59,319 nucleotides of DNA from Thraustochytrium sp. TN22. Lineage: Eukaryota > Sar > Bigyra > Thraustochytrida > Thraustochytriidae. Below, piece after piece: positions 49,221-57,848 of this stretch. The DNA lies in assembly GCA_013306675.1 (NCBI GenBank), contig JABLUY010000011.1, positions 242,620 through 301,938 of the forward strand, given 5' to 3'. Under the pieces are notes generated by a model. The model was not told the origin of the DNA and made no database searches. It saw only the letters and a list, made by a program, of their open reading frames with translations. The translations under genes were made by a program, and so were the position numbers. Positions within the stretch are counted from its first letter, which is position 1. Every line of letters starts with the position of its first letter.

Positions 49221-49318
49221 TGCTGCTGCGTCCAAGTGCGGACGCGGTCTCATGTCCTGCTCTGCATGTGCGCCGCCCATGTGGCGGGGGGCTTCGGATC
49301 CTGCTCACCGCCACGATC
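49221..49318 (+). repeat. dispersed ~95-bp repeat, copy A
   Basis: It matches the reverse complement of 52840-52932 over about 95 bp with short gaps. Shared blocks include CTGCATGTGCGCCGCCCATG, GGATCCTGCTCA and CGCCACGATC. It lies immediately after the NIPA stop codon, in the 3' UTR. Confidence 0.8.
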
Positions 49319-49548
49319 CCTGTTTCGCCCTTGCAAGAAATGTGCTTTCTGAGACGATTTCTTTCTCAGTCGTAGATGTCAGGCTTGTACGCCAAGGACA
49401 CGTGCAGTGTTACACAAAACCACAAAGATGGTTACTCTGGTGCTCGCTCGCGTTCTTGTCCTATCACTCGACTCAGCCAGACGTGGCCGCTCGCTCGCTC
49501 GCTGCTAGGGGCCGCGCCGAGGGCTCCACGCCCTCTCTCCGGAATACA
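49319..49548. other. convergent spacer
   Basis: Between the repeat copy downstream of NIPA and the stop of the small minus-strand gene. It is a lower-GC sequence (49320-49480) followed by CGCT repeats (49488-49505). No gene was seen. Confidence 0.5.
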
Positions 49549-50046
49549 TCACGCCTTGGCCGCCGCCTCGGCCTCCGCCTTGGCCGCCGCCTCGGCCTTG
49601 GCCGCCGCCTCGGCCGCCGCCTTCTTCTTGGCATGCTTGTCCGGCAGCGGCTCCATATCCTTCACCTCGTAGATCAGATACGCCGTGGCGCCGCCGATGA
49701 GCACCGTCATGGCCACCACGTCCACGACGGCGTTGCGCCCTCCGTCGCTCGCGCTCGCGGCCGGCGCCGCCTCCTCCGCGCCCACCTCCGCCGCGCGCGG
49801 CCGCGCCGCCCCGGACACGCGCGCGTCCTGCGCGAGCGCCCTGGCCTCCTTGCGCAGCGGCCCGGGCCGCCGCGCGGCCGCGCCGGGCCCGCGCCCGGCC
49901 CGCGCCAGCGCCAGCGCCAGCGCGCGCTGCATCTCCCCGCGCGCGCCCGCTCGCCGCCCGCCCGCCCGCCGCGCGCCCCGCGCTGCGCCGCGCCCGCCCG
50001 CCGCCGCCCGCGCGCGCGCCGCCCCGCGGAATCGAGCACTGCTCAT
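49549..50046 (-). CDS. small single-pass membrane protein, hypothetical
   Basis: 165 residues from the ATG at 50046. The N-terminal 90 residues are Arg/Ala/Gly-rich and nearly free of acids, so they could be a mitochondrial presequence or just biased composition. One hydrophobic helix follows (NAVVDVVAMTVLIGGATAYL), then IYEVKDMEPLPDKHAKKK and a C-terminal Ala/Lys/Glu helix built of AAAKAEA-type repeats encoded by 49549-49620. No family was recognised. The hydrophobic helix and the coherent charged helix make it more likely real than a shadow. A small inner-membrane subunit is one guess. The gene is divergent from MBF1. Confidence 0.5.
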   Translation of the reverse strand: MSSARFRGAARARAAAGGRGAARGARRAGGRRAGARGEMQRALALALARAGRGPGAAARRPGPLRKEARALAQDARVSGAARPRAAEVGAEEAAPAASASDGGRNAVVDVVAMTVLIGGATAYLIYEVKDMEPLPDKHAKKKAAAEAAAKAEAAAKAEAEAAAKA

Positions 50047-50650
50047 GCGCTGCACAAGCTCTGTCAGACAGTCTTGCGCAAAAAGCTGGGCGCGTACTAA
50101 ACGCGCCGCGCGTCGCGGACGCGTCCGCGACGCGCCGTCCGGAACCCTTCCGCACGGCGTCCGGGTGGATTAGGACCGTCCGCGACGCGCGCCGGCGCCG
50201 GCGCCGGCCGGGCACGGGGCGGGGGGCACGCCGGGAGCCTCGGCGGAGGCGGCCGGTCCGCGCGGGTTCTGCCGCGGATGGGCCGGCCGGCGCGAGGCAG
50301 GCGGGGCCGGAGGCGGATCGCCGCCGGAAAGGCCGGAGTCCCGGAGGAACCCCCGCGGGCTCGCTCGCGAAGGTCGGGGCGCAAACCAGCTTCGCGCGAG
50401 GGAGCGAGAGCGACGAGTACGTGCGGCGCGCGGCGCGGCGCGAGGGCGCGAGGGCGCGAGGGCGGGCGGCGGCGCGCGGCGCGCGGGCGCTGCTGCGCGG
50501 CGGCGCCGGGACCGCGGGGCGGGGGACTGACGGACGTGAACGCGGTGACGCTCTCGCAGGGGCCGTGGCTTCTGCTTCATCTTTTTCGAAACCTCGACGG
50601 GCGCGCGGCTAGCGAGCGAGCGAGCGAGCGAGCGCGGCAGGACAGACAAG
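50047..50650. other. divergent promoter region with GCGA repeat
   Basis: 604 bp between divergent starts at 50046 and 50651. It contains CGCGCCG-rich inverted patches (about 50100-50200), GCGCGAGG repeats (about 50440-50465) and GCGA tetramers (50611-50634) ending 17 bp before the MBF1 ATG. Confidence 0.55.
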
Positions 50651-51193
50651 ATGGAGCACCAGGACTGGGACAACGTGACGTGGTCGAAGACGCCGAGCAA
50701 GACCTCTGCTGCGCGCGCCGGCAACCTGGACACGGAGAAGAAGTTTAACGCTGGCAAGAACGTGCAGGGCGCGGCCGGGCCCGGGCCGAGCTCGGATGAC
50801 AACCCGGAGACCTTCCAGACGGCCAAGGTGTCGCTGGAGCTGAAGAAGCTTCTGCAGCAGGAGCGCCAGAAGGCCGGCATGACGCAGAAGGAGGTGGCGA
50901 CCGCTTGCAACCTCAAGGCGACCATCATCCAGGAGTACGAGGCGGGCAAGGCCATCCCCAACTCCATGGTGCTTAACAAGATCGAGCGCGCGCTGAAGCA
51001 GAAGAACCCGGCCTTTGTCGCCGGCACCTTCACCAAGCCGCACAAGCGCGCGGTGGACCAGGCCAAGGCGAAGAAGGCCGCTGCGGCCAAGGCCGCCAGT
51101 GGAGCGACGGCTGGCGGGGTGCGCGGCCCGCGCGCTGTGGGCGGCGGTGCCGCTGGCACCAAGGCGCAGGCGCCTAAGTCTCGCCGCTTTTGA
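50651..51193 (+). CDS. MBF1: Multiprotein bridging factor 1
   Basis: 180 residues. The N-terminal MBF1 domain begins HQDWDNVTWSKT, the usual (Q)DW.PVVI/T(W)..K pattern. Residues about 65-130 form a Cro/C1-type helix-turn-helix: ELKKLLQQERQKAGMTQKEV, then ATACNLKATIIQEYEAGKAI and NKIERALK. A Lys/Ala-rich tail extends beyond the usual ~145 residues. MBF1 bridges bZIP-type activators and TBP and also monitors collided ribosomes to prevent frameshifting; these are family facts. The ATG at 50651 directly follows GCGA repeats and matches the family start. The gene is convergent with the tetraspanin-like gene, 142 bp away. Confidence 0.95.
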   Translation: MEHQDWDNVTWSKTPSKTSAARAGNLDTEKKFNAGKNVQGAAGPGPSSDDNPETFQTAKVSLELKKLLQQERQKAGMTQKEVATACNLKATIIQEYEAGKAIPNSMVLNKIERALKQKNPAFVAGTFTKPHKRAVDQAKAKKAAAAKAASGATAGGVRGPRAVGGGAAGTKAQAPKSRRF

Positions 51194-51335
51194 TCCTGCC
51201 GGTCAGCGACTGACCAGCTAGAGAGAGAGAGAGAGAGCGGGCGCCATTCCTATTTGCGAAGCCAGTGTATCTCCTATGGCGGAGCGGTGATCGATCGATC
51301 TTTTCTGTTTGTGCAGTACGTGTCATGAGTCATGG

Positions 51336-52709
51336 TCAGATGTTGGGGAAAGAGATCCTCTTGGCTGTGTCTTCTTCTCTTGCTGCTACAGCCTGAGCGG
51401 TAGCGTCGGCGTCCTCCTCTTGGCCATCGGCGCTGCTGGCTTTGCTGCCGCTGCCGCTCCTGGCGCGCGCCTCCAGGCGCTGCGTGCGAAGGGTGCGCAG
51501 CGCTTCCTCCTCCTCAAAACGCAGGCGCGTCTGCAGGAGCACGCCGTGAAAGCCGTAGTGGAGGTGAAAGAGCCCGTACATGACGGCCAGCAGCTGCGCA
51601 ATGGCCAGCACCGTGTATGCGATGACGACGGGCCGCAGCAGGTCCGAGAGCCAAAAGTAGAACACGAGCTGCATGCCCTTGGCGTACCCGGTGCCGCAGC
51701 CGCCCTCGTCCGGAGGCCCCACGATGGCCACTTCGCCTTCCGGGAAGAAGTAGGCCAGTGAGAGCGAGCTGCCCGGGACCGTCGCGGAGCGGTCCACGGC
51801 CACCATGGCGCGCGAGAGCGTGGAGCACACGTCGCCACCGCCCACGCTTGCCTCGAAGCCGGCGTACCTCTCCTCGCTCGAGAGGTAGCACGTGCACAGC
51901 GCGTCCTCGAAGAGCTTGTCGTCCTCGGCCACCTCGCATTCCACTGGCTCGCCCGGCTCAAAGTCCGGTGGGCATGCCTCCACCACGCCCTGCTTGGAGA
52001 AGCCCTGCGAGGAACAACACTCGTTGAAGATGGCCACCTGAAAGTCCAAGATGGTGGCCTTGGTGGTGCCCGGCTCGGCGCCGTTTAGCTCGCCCGCTCG
52101 CACGGCGCTGTCTACAGAGTCTACGACACCCAGCACGGCGATAGCGAAGGCCGCCTGCGCCGTGAGGAAGACGAGCGAAAGGATCATGAAGGCGAGCGAG
52201 ATCTTGCGCTTGCGACCGCCCAGATGCCGCCGCAGCGCATCCTCCACGGCCTCGGAGCCCGCCGAGCCCCGCAGAGCTGCCTCCAGCGCCTCCAAGCTGT
52301 GCGCGCTTGGGACCAGCGCGCTGGCCACCTTGGTCGAGTCGTTCGCGGCGCGCAGCGTCATGCACGCCAAAAGAGCGGTTCCCAGATTCAGGCACGTCAC
52401 GATGGCGCCGGCACCCATGGGGAAGAACACGAAGAACTCCAGCACCGTGGTGCTCTCCCCGATGGCGTCCACGAAGATCTCGCCCACCCTGTAGTAGCCG
52501 CCCTCATTCAAGTACACCACGAAGGAGAGCCCCATGGCGAAGAGCGCACACAAGCCAGACACGATCGCCGCGGCCGCCACGTGGAGCGCAAAGCCGCCCA
52601 AGTTTTCGTCCTCCAGCGCCGATTTGGCAGAGTCTCTTGCCGCTGGCGCGTGAGTCGCAGGAAAGGACTGCATGCGCGCCATGGGCGCCACCACGACCAT
52701 GGCCGCCAT
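51336..52709 (-). CDS. Tetraspanin-like four-span membrane protein
   Basis: 457 residues from the ATG at 52709. Four hydrophobic segments are arranged as in tetraspanins. TM1 is VAAAAIVSGLCALFAMGLSF; a short loop follows. TM2 is EFFVFFPMGAGAIVTCLNLG. A cytosolic segment precedes TM3, ISLAFMILSLVFLTAQAAFA. A large loop of about 140 residues with several Cys, including a CC pair (FNECCSSQGF) and later CTC and GGCGTG, precedes TM4, RPVVIAYTVLAIAQLLAVMY. The CC of the large loop is the tetraspanin hallmark, although the classic CCG glycine is replaced by Ser. The C-terminal tail is about 75 residues, charged and cytosolic. The function of the individual protein is unknown. The upstream frame extension to 53540 covers a dispersed repeat and is not used. 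Confidence 0.65.
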   Translation of the reverse strand: MAAMVVVAPMARMQSFPATHAPAARDSAKSALEDENLGGFALHVAAAAIVSGLCALFAMGLSFVVYLNEGGYYRVGEIFVDAIGESTTVLEFFVFFPMGAGAIVTCLNLGTALLACMTLRAANDSTKVASALVPSAHSLEALEAALRGSAGSEAVEDALRRHLGGRKRKISLAFMILSLVFLTAQAAFAIAVLGVVDSVDSAVRAGELNGAEPGTTKATILDFQVAIFNECCSSQGFSKQGVVEACPPDFEPGEPVECEVAEDDKLFEDALCTCYLSSEERYAGFEASVGGGDVCSTLSRAMVAVDRSATVPGSSLSLAYFFPEGEVAIVGPPDEGGCGTGYAKGMQLVFYFWLSDLLRPVVIAYTVLAIAQLLAVMYGLFHLHYGFHGVLLQTRLRFEEEEALRTLRTQRLEARARSGSGSKASSADGQEEDADATAQAVAAREEDTAKRISFPNI

Positions 52710-53824
52710 CTCAACTCTGACTTTCGCGCACGACTTTTTGCCGGCGGTCTTGGTTTTGCTGCCGCCTGGGTGGCGCACAGGCTCGCACTCACCGTCAAGG
52801 AAGAACTTGGGCCTTGTACTCGGAGACGCGCTGCGTCGTGATCGTGGCGATGAGCTGAGCAGGATCCCAAGCCCACATGGGCGGCGCACATGCAGGGCAG
52901 GACATAAGCCCGCGTCAGCGCTGGGACGCAGCGCGTAATCTTGCCAAGGGAGGACGTAGCCCGGCAGCCAAGCTGGGACGCACCCGCGCAGCAGCATCTG
53001 ACCGCTCCGAGACTCAACGCTCGCGCTGCATGACGACGCTCCGGCGCCGCATGAACACGGACCCGACGGCAACGCTTCGCAGGCAGGCAAACCATGGCCA
53101 CGCGCCAGCTTCGGCCTCCTCCGGGTCGAACATACGCTGGATCCCGCAAGGCGCCGGCGCTTCCTTCCGAGTCCAGTGGTGGTTGGTTGCGTACCGGTGC
53201 CACGGTACCTCCCAAAAGATTGTCCTCCCATGCGAGTGCGGACATGACACAAGGCCGGACCTGACGCCCGCGCGATGCTCCTCGCAACCCTTCGGTTGCG
53301 CGGTGAAGACAAACCGCGCTCCGGCCAAGGCCCTGGAGAGCGCTGCGGCGCGACCGACCTTGGCGCCAGCGCGCCGAGCTTAGCGCCAGCGAGCCCTGAC
53401 TCGAGACGCCTGCAGCACGCTTCACGCGCGGCCGCTGCTGCCACCACCACTGGCAGGGCCAGGTCGTCGTCACCTTGGCACGAGGACCGGGTGTGCGAGT
53501 GGCCACCCAGGCGGCCAAAACCGGTCGTGCGCCCAACCAACGTCGGCCGCCAGCGGTGACCAGGTTACCTTTGGAGTTGACTGACATGCGCGAGGCGTCT
53601 GGCAGACACGAACTTCAAGTTCTTCCACAGCTCGGGCTCATTCGAAATATCGGGCCAAATCGATGTGCTGCACTGCGCTGCACTGCGCTGCGTGGTTCTA
53701 CGCGATGCTGCATTGCCCTTCGCCAAGTTGCATGCCATCCTCTGCACCTTGGTCAAGCAAGTCGTGATGGGAGAAATCTTCTTTCTTTCGAGTTCGAGCG
53801 TGGCACGATTGTCATCATGGCTCA
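52710..53824. other. intergenic region with dispersed repeat
   Basis: 1.1 kb upstream of the tetraspanin-like start (-) and downstream of the LRR gene 3' end (-). It contains copy B of the ~95-bp repeat (52840-52932) and a short CTGCACTGCG direct repeat (about 53668-53692). No further exon was recognised. Confidence 0.45.
52840..52932 (-). repeat. dispersed ~95-bp repeat, copy B
   Basis: Inverted relative to copy A at 49221-49318, with clearly related sequence along the whole length. It lies about 130-220 bp upstream of the tetraspanin-like ATG. Confidence 0.8.
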
Positions 53825-55452
53825 TCAGGCAGAGCTTCTCGCACACTTGGCGCGGTGTTCGACGTCCTCTTCCTCCATGAGGAACTGCGAAAGGGTGGTG
53901 GGAAGCGCGGCGAAGAGGATCTGGGCGCGGATGCAGATCGCGGCGTGGCGGGAACTAAGGACCGCGACGCGTGTCTCCTTGTCGTGGCCGGGGTCCTGGC
54001 GCACGGGCAGCTCTGGCGCAGGAGGCTCCACCGGCCGGCTTGTGGATGGCAATCCACGCTGACGCACGAGTTGGAGAGCGGCCCGGAGAAGTTGAACTTC
54101 ACGGACCCTCTCGAGCAAGTTTGTGCTCTCATATGAAAGCGTCCTGTTCAGTTGCGTTTCGTGCCAAATCTTGCGGTGGAACTTGGCGCCAGGCAGCGCC
54201 CGGCCGTCCATATCCCAGAGACTGATGTTTCCTGGCATCACCTGCGCCATCTTCTCGACACCATCCTGCCGCATCGCCGTGCGGTGGATGTCGAGGGTCT
54301 GAAGTGAGTGCGTGTTGGCAAGCAGGTGCGCCATGGCAGCGCCGCCCTCCGAGCCGAGAGGGTTGCGGTGGAGACCCAGATGGCAGAGCTTGTTGCGGCG
54401 CCCAAGCGCTCGCGCGAGCGCCCAGGCGCCGACCGAAGTGATCTCGTTGCTGTTCAGGCTGCGTAGGTTCGCCCATCACGGCCGACAGTCAGCCGCGTCG
54501 TCTTGCTGGCCTGGTGCGAGGGCGGTTTGCCGCGCTACTTACAAGAGGCGACTGAGCGTTTCGTTATCCTTGAGCCCCTCTGCGAGAGCCACAGCCCCGG
54601 CGTCACCCATGCGGCTGAAAGAAAGGCTTTGTGATGTTTAGGCGGCCGAGTTAGCGTATGTGCCAGCTGTACGCGCAAGCACTCCACAAGTTTAACTCAC
54701 TCGAGGTCCGCCAGCGTCGTGTTGCTCGCCAAGAGGCGTGCGAGCGCCGTGGCCCCGGGTGCCCTACAAACTTGGAGCCTGCAAGGTCGCGTGAGTCCCC
54801 CGTGCACCAAGTTTGCCTGCCACCACGAAATGGACTCACTTCAGATTCTCGAGCTTGGTCCCAACCACCAGCGCGCGGCACAACGCCTCAACCCCCTCGT
54901 TGTCGCTGGCGCTGTCCAGCCTAGCGAGCGTTGCCACTGGGGTCAGTCGGCGTTCCAGGCAACGAGTACGCATTCACGTCTGCTTGAGCTCACCGAAGTG
55001 TCTTGAGGCTAGGATGTGACTCCATTGCGGAGGCCAGGATGACAAGGTCCTGCGGCGTGAACTTGAGTCGCTTGGGGCATCCCGTCGCGTTCTGGACGCT
55101 GCGAAAGCTGTCAGTCTCTGCACGCGAGGGGCGATCTCAGGAAGCCTCCGCAACGTACTGCAGCACCTCGACCTTGGTGCTGGCCTTGACCGCACGTGCG
55201 AGACTCGTGGCAGCCGGCCTGGTCTTGTCCTGGGCGCTGTTATGCGCTCGCGTGGGAGTGAGTATGGGTCCATCGGCGGCTGGCGAGCTCCGCTTGGTCA
55301 TCTCATACGTACCTGTGGATGCATGCTGAGACGTGCGTGGCGCCGTGCTTGAGCAACTCGACGACGACTTCCACACTCTGTTCAATTGGCCACAGCGACC
55401 TCTCGCCTCGACACGTGCTTACGCGAACATACTGCTCCGAGTTCACGTCCAT
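53825..55452 (-). CDS. Leucine-rich-repeat (ribonuclease-inhibitor type) protein, seven exons
   Basis: Model: complement of exons 55313-55452, 55159-55236, 54994-55098, 54840-54920, 54701-54778, 54543-54626 and 53825-54458, totalling 399 residues. All six introns are 60-84 nt, GT-AG and phase 2, so each exon carries about one LRR. Successive repeats read KVEVLH, PSLKTLRLDSASDNEGVEAL, KLENLKLQ, TTLADLDLSFSRMGDAGAVA, ETLSRLFLNSNEITSVGAWA, KLCHLGLHRNPLGSEGGAAM and SLQTLDIHRTAMRQDG. The exon 54543-54626 is 84 nt, exactly one 28-residue unit. The last exon adds about 130 non-LRR residues. LRR proteins of this type are protein-binding scaffolds; the partner is unknown. The start at 55452 (MDVNSEQYVRV) is the first ATG in the first exon's frame but is not certain. 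Only the last exon is visible as an open frame. Confidence 0.75.
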
Positions 55453-56172
55453 GGTGGCCGCGAGGGGAGTGAGCTGAGCCGTGCTTGCGAGTTGTGCAAG
55501 CGAGCCTCCTGTGCGAGCGAGCGAGCGAGATGGGTGCGCTTGGCCAGTGAAGCCACCCACAGATGCTACGCTGCGCGCCGCGCGCCAAGAGTCGTGAATC
55601 CGCTCTGCCGCCGGAGCGCGCCGCCCGCTCGTCCCCGCCCCTTGCCCCCGACCGCTGCGTTGTCGCTCTGCGCTGTCGCTTTGAGATGTCGCTCTCCGCG
55701 CTCTCGCTTTGTGATATCCCAATCACACCTCTATGCTTACTCGTATCCGCCTACCACGCGGGGGTCCCTCGGTGACGCCCGGCACAGGGGGCACTAAAGC
55801 GTATTAAGAGGGTACTTTACTCCCGATTTGCTCCAAAAAAGTGGCCTAGAGTCTGGCGAAGTTAGTTCCGCATTCGATCAAAAACGCAGCGATGGGGCCG
55901 AGCTTGAAGAGGCCCACTCGAAGCGACCCAAGGCTCCTGCCCCCTATTCATTTTGGCCGAAGGCGTGGTGGTTAGGATGAGATGAGCTCGGCAGTTCGCC
56001 CAGAGCGGCTTTGGGGGGAGCTCGCGCGCGACTTCGTCGCGGAGCGCGCTGGAGCCGCAGGCGCTGCGGCGCGCGGCTGCAGGCGGCCCTGGCGGGTGCC
56101 TTGTGCCTGCTCTCAGCTCGCACGCCCCTGCCGCAGCGCTTGGACGTGGAGTCGGGCCCGCACTGCGACATC
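55453..56172. other. spacer between LRR gene and transposon relic
   Basis: 720 bp. It includes lower-GC sequence (about 55790-55900) with a TTAA at 55804-55807 and an A run (55850-55855). No complete gene was seen. The part next to 55452 should be the LRR gene promoter. Confidence 0.4.
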
Positions 56173-57848
56173 ATGGCATCGGCGAGGCCTAACCACCGCG
56201 TGGAGGACGACAGCGACAGCGACAGCGACAGCGAGTTCGTGCCCCTGGACAAGCGGGACACAGGGGACGAAGACGAAGAAGGAGAGGAGCTTGGCGACGA
56301 GGATGCTCGTGCTGAGGCCGCTGCGCAGCAAGACTTCGAAGACATACTTGCGTTGGTCGACGAACCGACGCGTGGTGCGAGTGCATGTTCGAGGTCGGCC
56401 TCATTCAGCACAAGACCGTTCCGGGGCTCGCAGTCTCGCCGGATGGAGTCGCTCGCGTCCGGCTTCCAGGCGCGGAGTGCGACGCATCGTCAGTACTATG
56501 CAGCGTCGAGATCAAGACGCGCGTCGCGCCTGGAGGCGCGGTAGACGCACGTATCGTGAGCACCCAGATGAACACGTGGGGGACGAGACTTGGTGGAAGG
56601 CCATACCTGCCGAGCACCGCGCGCAAGTCTTGCACCAAGCTGTGGTCCTCCAAATCGATCACGTGCTCTACGTTGCTGCCAGCACGAGTTCGTGTTTGTA
56701 CGCCTGCCTCGTTGAAGTGCCTCCGGACGCCCGGCTCGCCATGGAGCGCGCTCTGAAACCGTGGGCGGACAAGCTCACGACATGGGCGCACCAGAGCATC
56801 GACAGCGGGTGCGCCGCCCAAGCCACCTGCCATCTTCGGCGAGGAGGAGGGGGCGGTGCTGAGCTCGCACTTCCGGCTGTGGCGCGCCATGCGCAAGCTT
56901 GTCGCTCTGAAGGGGCCCATGCGGCCCGTGCATGTCATCAAGTGCTTACCGCAGGAGCTATACAACGTCGCAAAGGGCGGCGTCGACGGAAGCACACAGT
57001 ACGTGGAGCAGATCACCAACACGCAGTGCATGAATCTGAGCTGCGACCAGAACATCGCGTTGCGCACGTACAAGCAGCTCGTTGTCAACGCCATCGTGGT
57101 CTACCGCTACTTACAGGCTGCGAGGAAGAGCAACCTCGAAGACAGCGACGGGCTAAAGGCCCTCCGCGACAAGGTGAACCGCTCTGAAGCGCTCAGCACT
57201 GTCTCGTTCCGCCTCACTGTCGACATGGTCCGTCACGTCTACAGGAGCAGGCAGCTCGATACGGCGCAGGTGGAGTTCAACATGCAGCCAAGCATGCCCA
57301 AGCCCACTGGGCTCACCAGGGAAGCGGCGAGGGACCTCGTGACCGCCGGTAAGCGCAAGCGAACCCCCGAGTTGCAGAAGTTCTTCAACCACGGCCAAGC
57401 CCGCGACATCCGCCTCGATGCCGCACTGCAACATGACTCAGAGGCAGCGGGAAAGGCATCCTTCAACGCCAACAACAAGAGGATTCCCGCCAAGCGGCTC
57501 TGCGTCATCTGCGGCAAGCAAACGCACCGTCGTTGCACCATCTGCGGTGTGCCTCTGCACGTGTTCATGAGAAAGAATGAACGCACAACCTGCTTTTCCA
57601 AGTGGCACACGCGCGTGCGCGTCGAGCCTCACGAAGGCTTCAAGAAGCGCAAGACAAACGTCAACGGAACACCTTCGCCCATTTGCCTCGATCATGTCGA
57701 TTCGAGCAGCGCCAGTGCCTCGTCCGGTACCCCTACAGCGCAGAGCAGGAACGACCACGTAGCCCAAGCCAGCTACACCGACACCCCATCAAGCCATAGT
57801 TCAAGATCCTCTCGCAGCAGCCTCAGCACGAGTCCATCGTGCCCTTGA
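56173..57848 (+). pseudogene. frameshifted element relic: YqaJ-type nuclease joined to piggyBac-like C-terminus
   Basis: Protein-like sequence continues across three frame changes, so the copy looks decayed. Segment 1 (56173 to about 56390) starts with an ATG and is acidic (DDSDSDSDSEFVPLDKRD), a typical transposase-like N-terminus. Segment 2 (about 56375-56530) has GLAVSPDGVARV and VEIKTR, the Asp and Glu-x-Lys of a PD-(D/E)XK YqaJ/lambda-exonuclease domain. Segment 3 (about 56530-56820, another frame) continues that fold with WWKAIPAEHRAQVLHQAVV. Segment 4 (about 56820-57848) has HVIKCLPQELYNVAKGGVDG, comparable to the piggyBac YN..MGGVD block, and a C-terminal zinc ribbon, CVICGKQTHRRCTICGVPLH then CFSKWHTR, as in piggyBac transposases. 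The piggyBac catalytic DDD core was not seen. The spaces at the frame changes are too small for introns. The shifts are reported only, not repaired. Confidence 0.6.

Noticed and set aside
51336-53540. 734-codon version of the tetraspanin-like gene
   Set aside because: The extra 277 residues translate a dispersed repeat and lack protein-like features; the ATG at 52709 gives the normal four-span layout.
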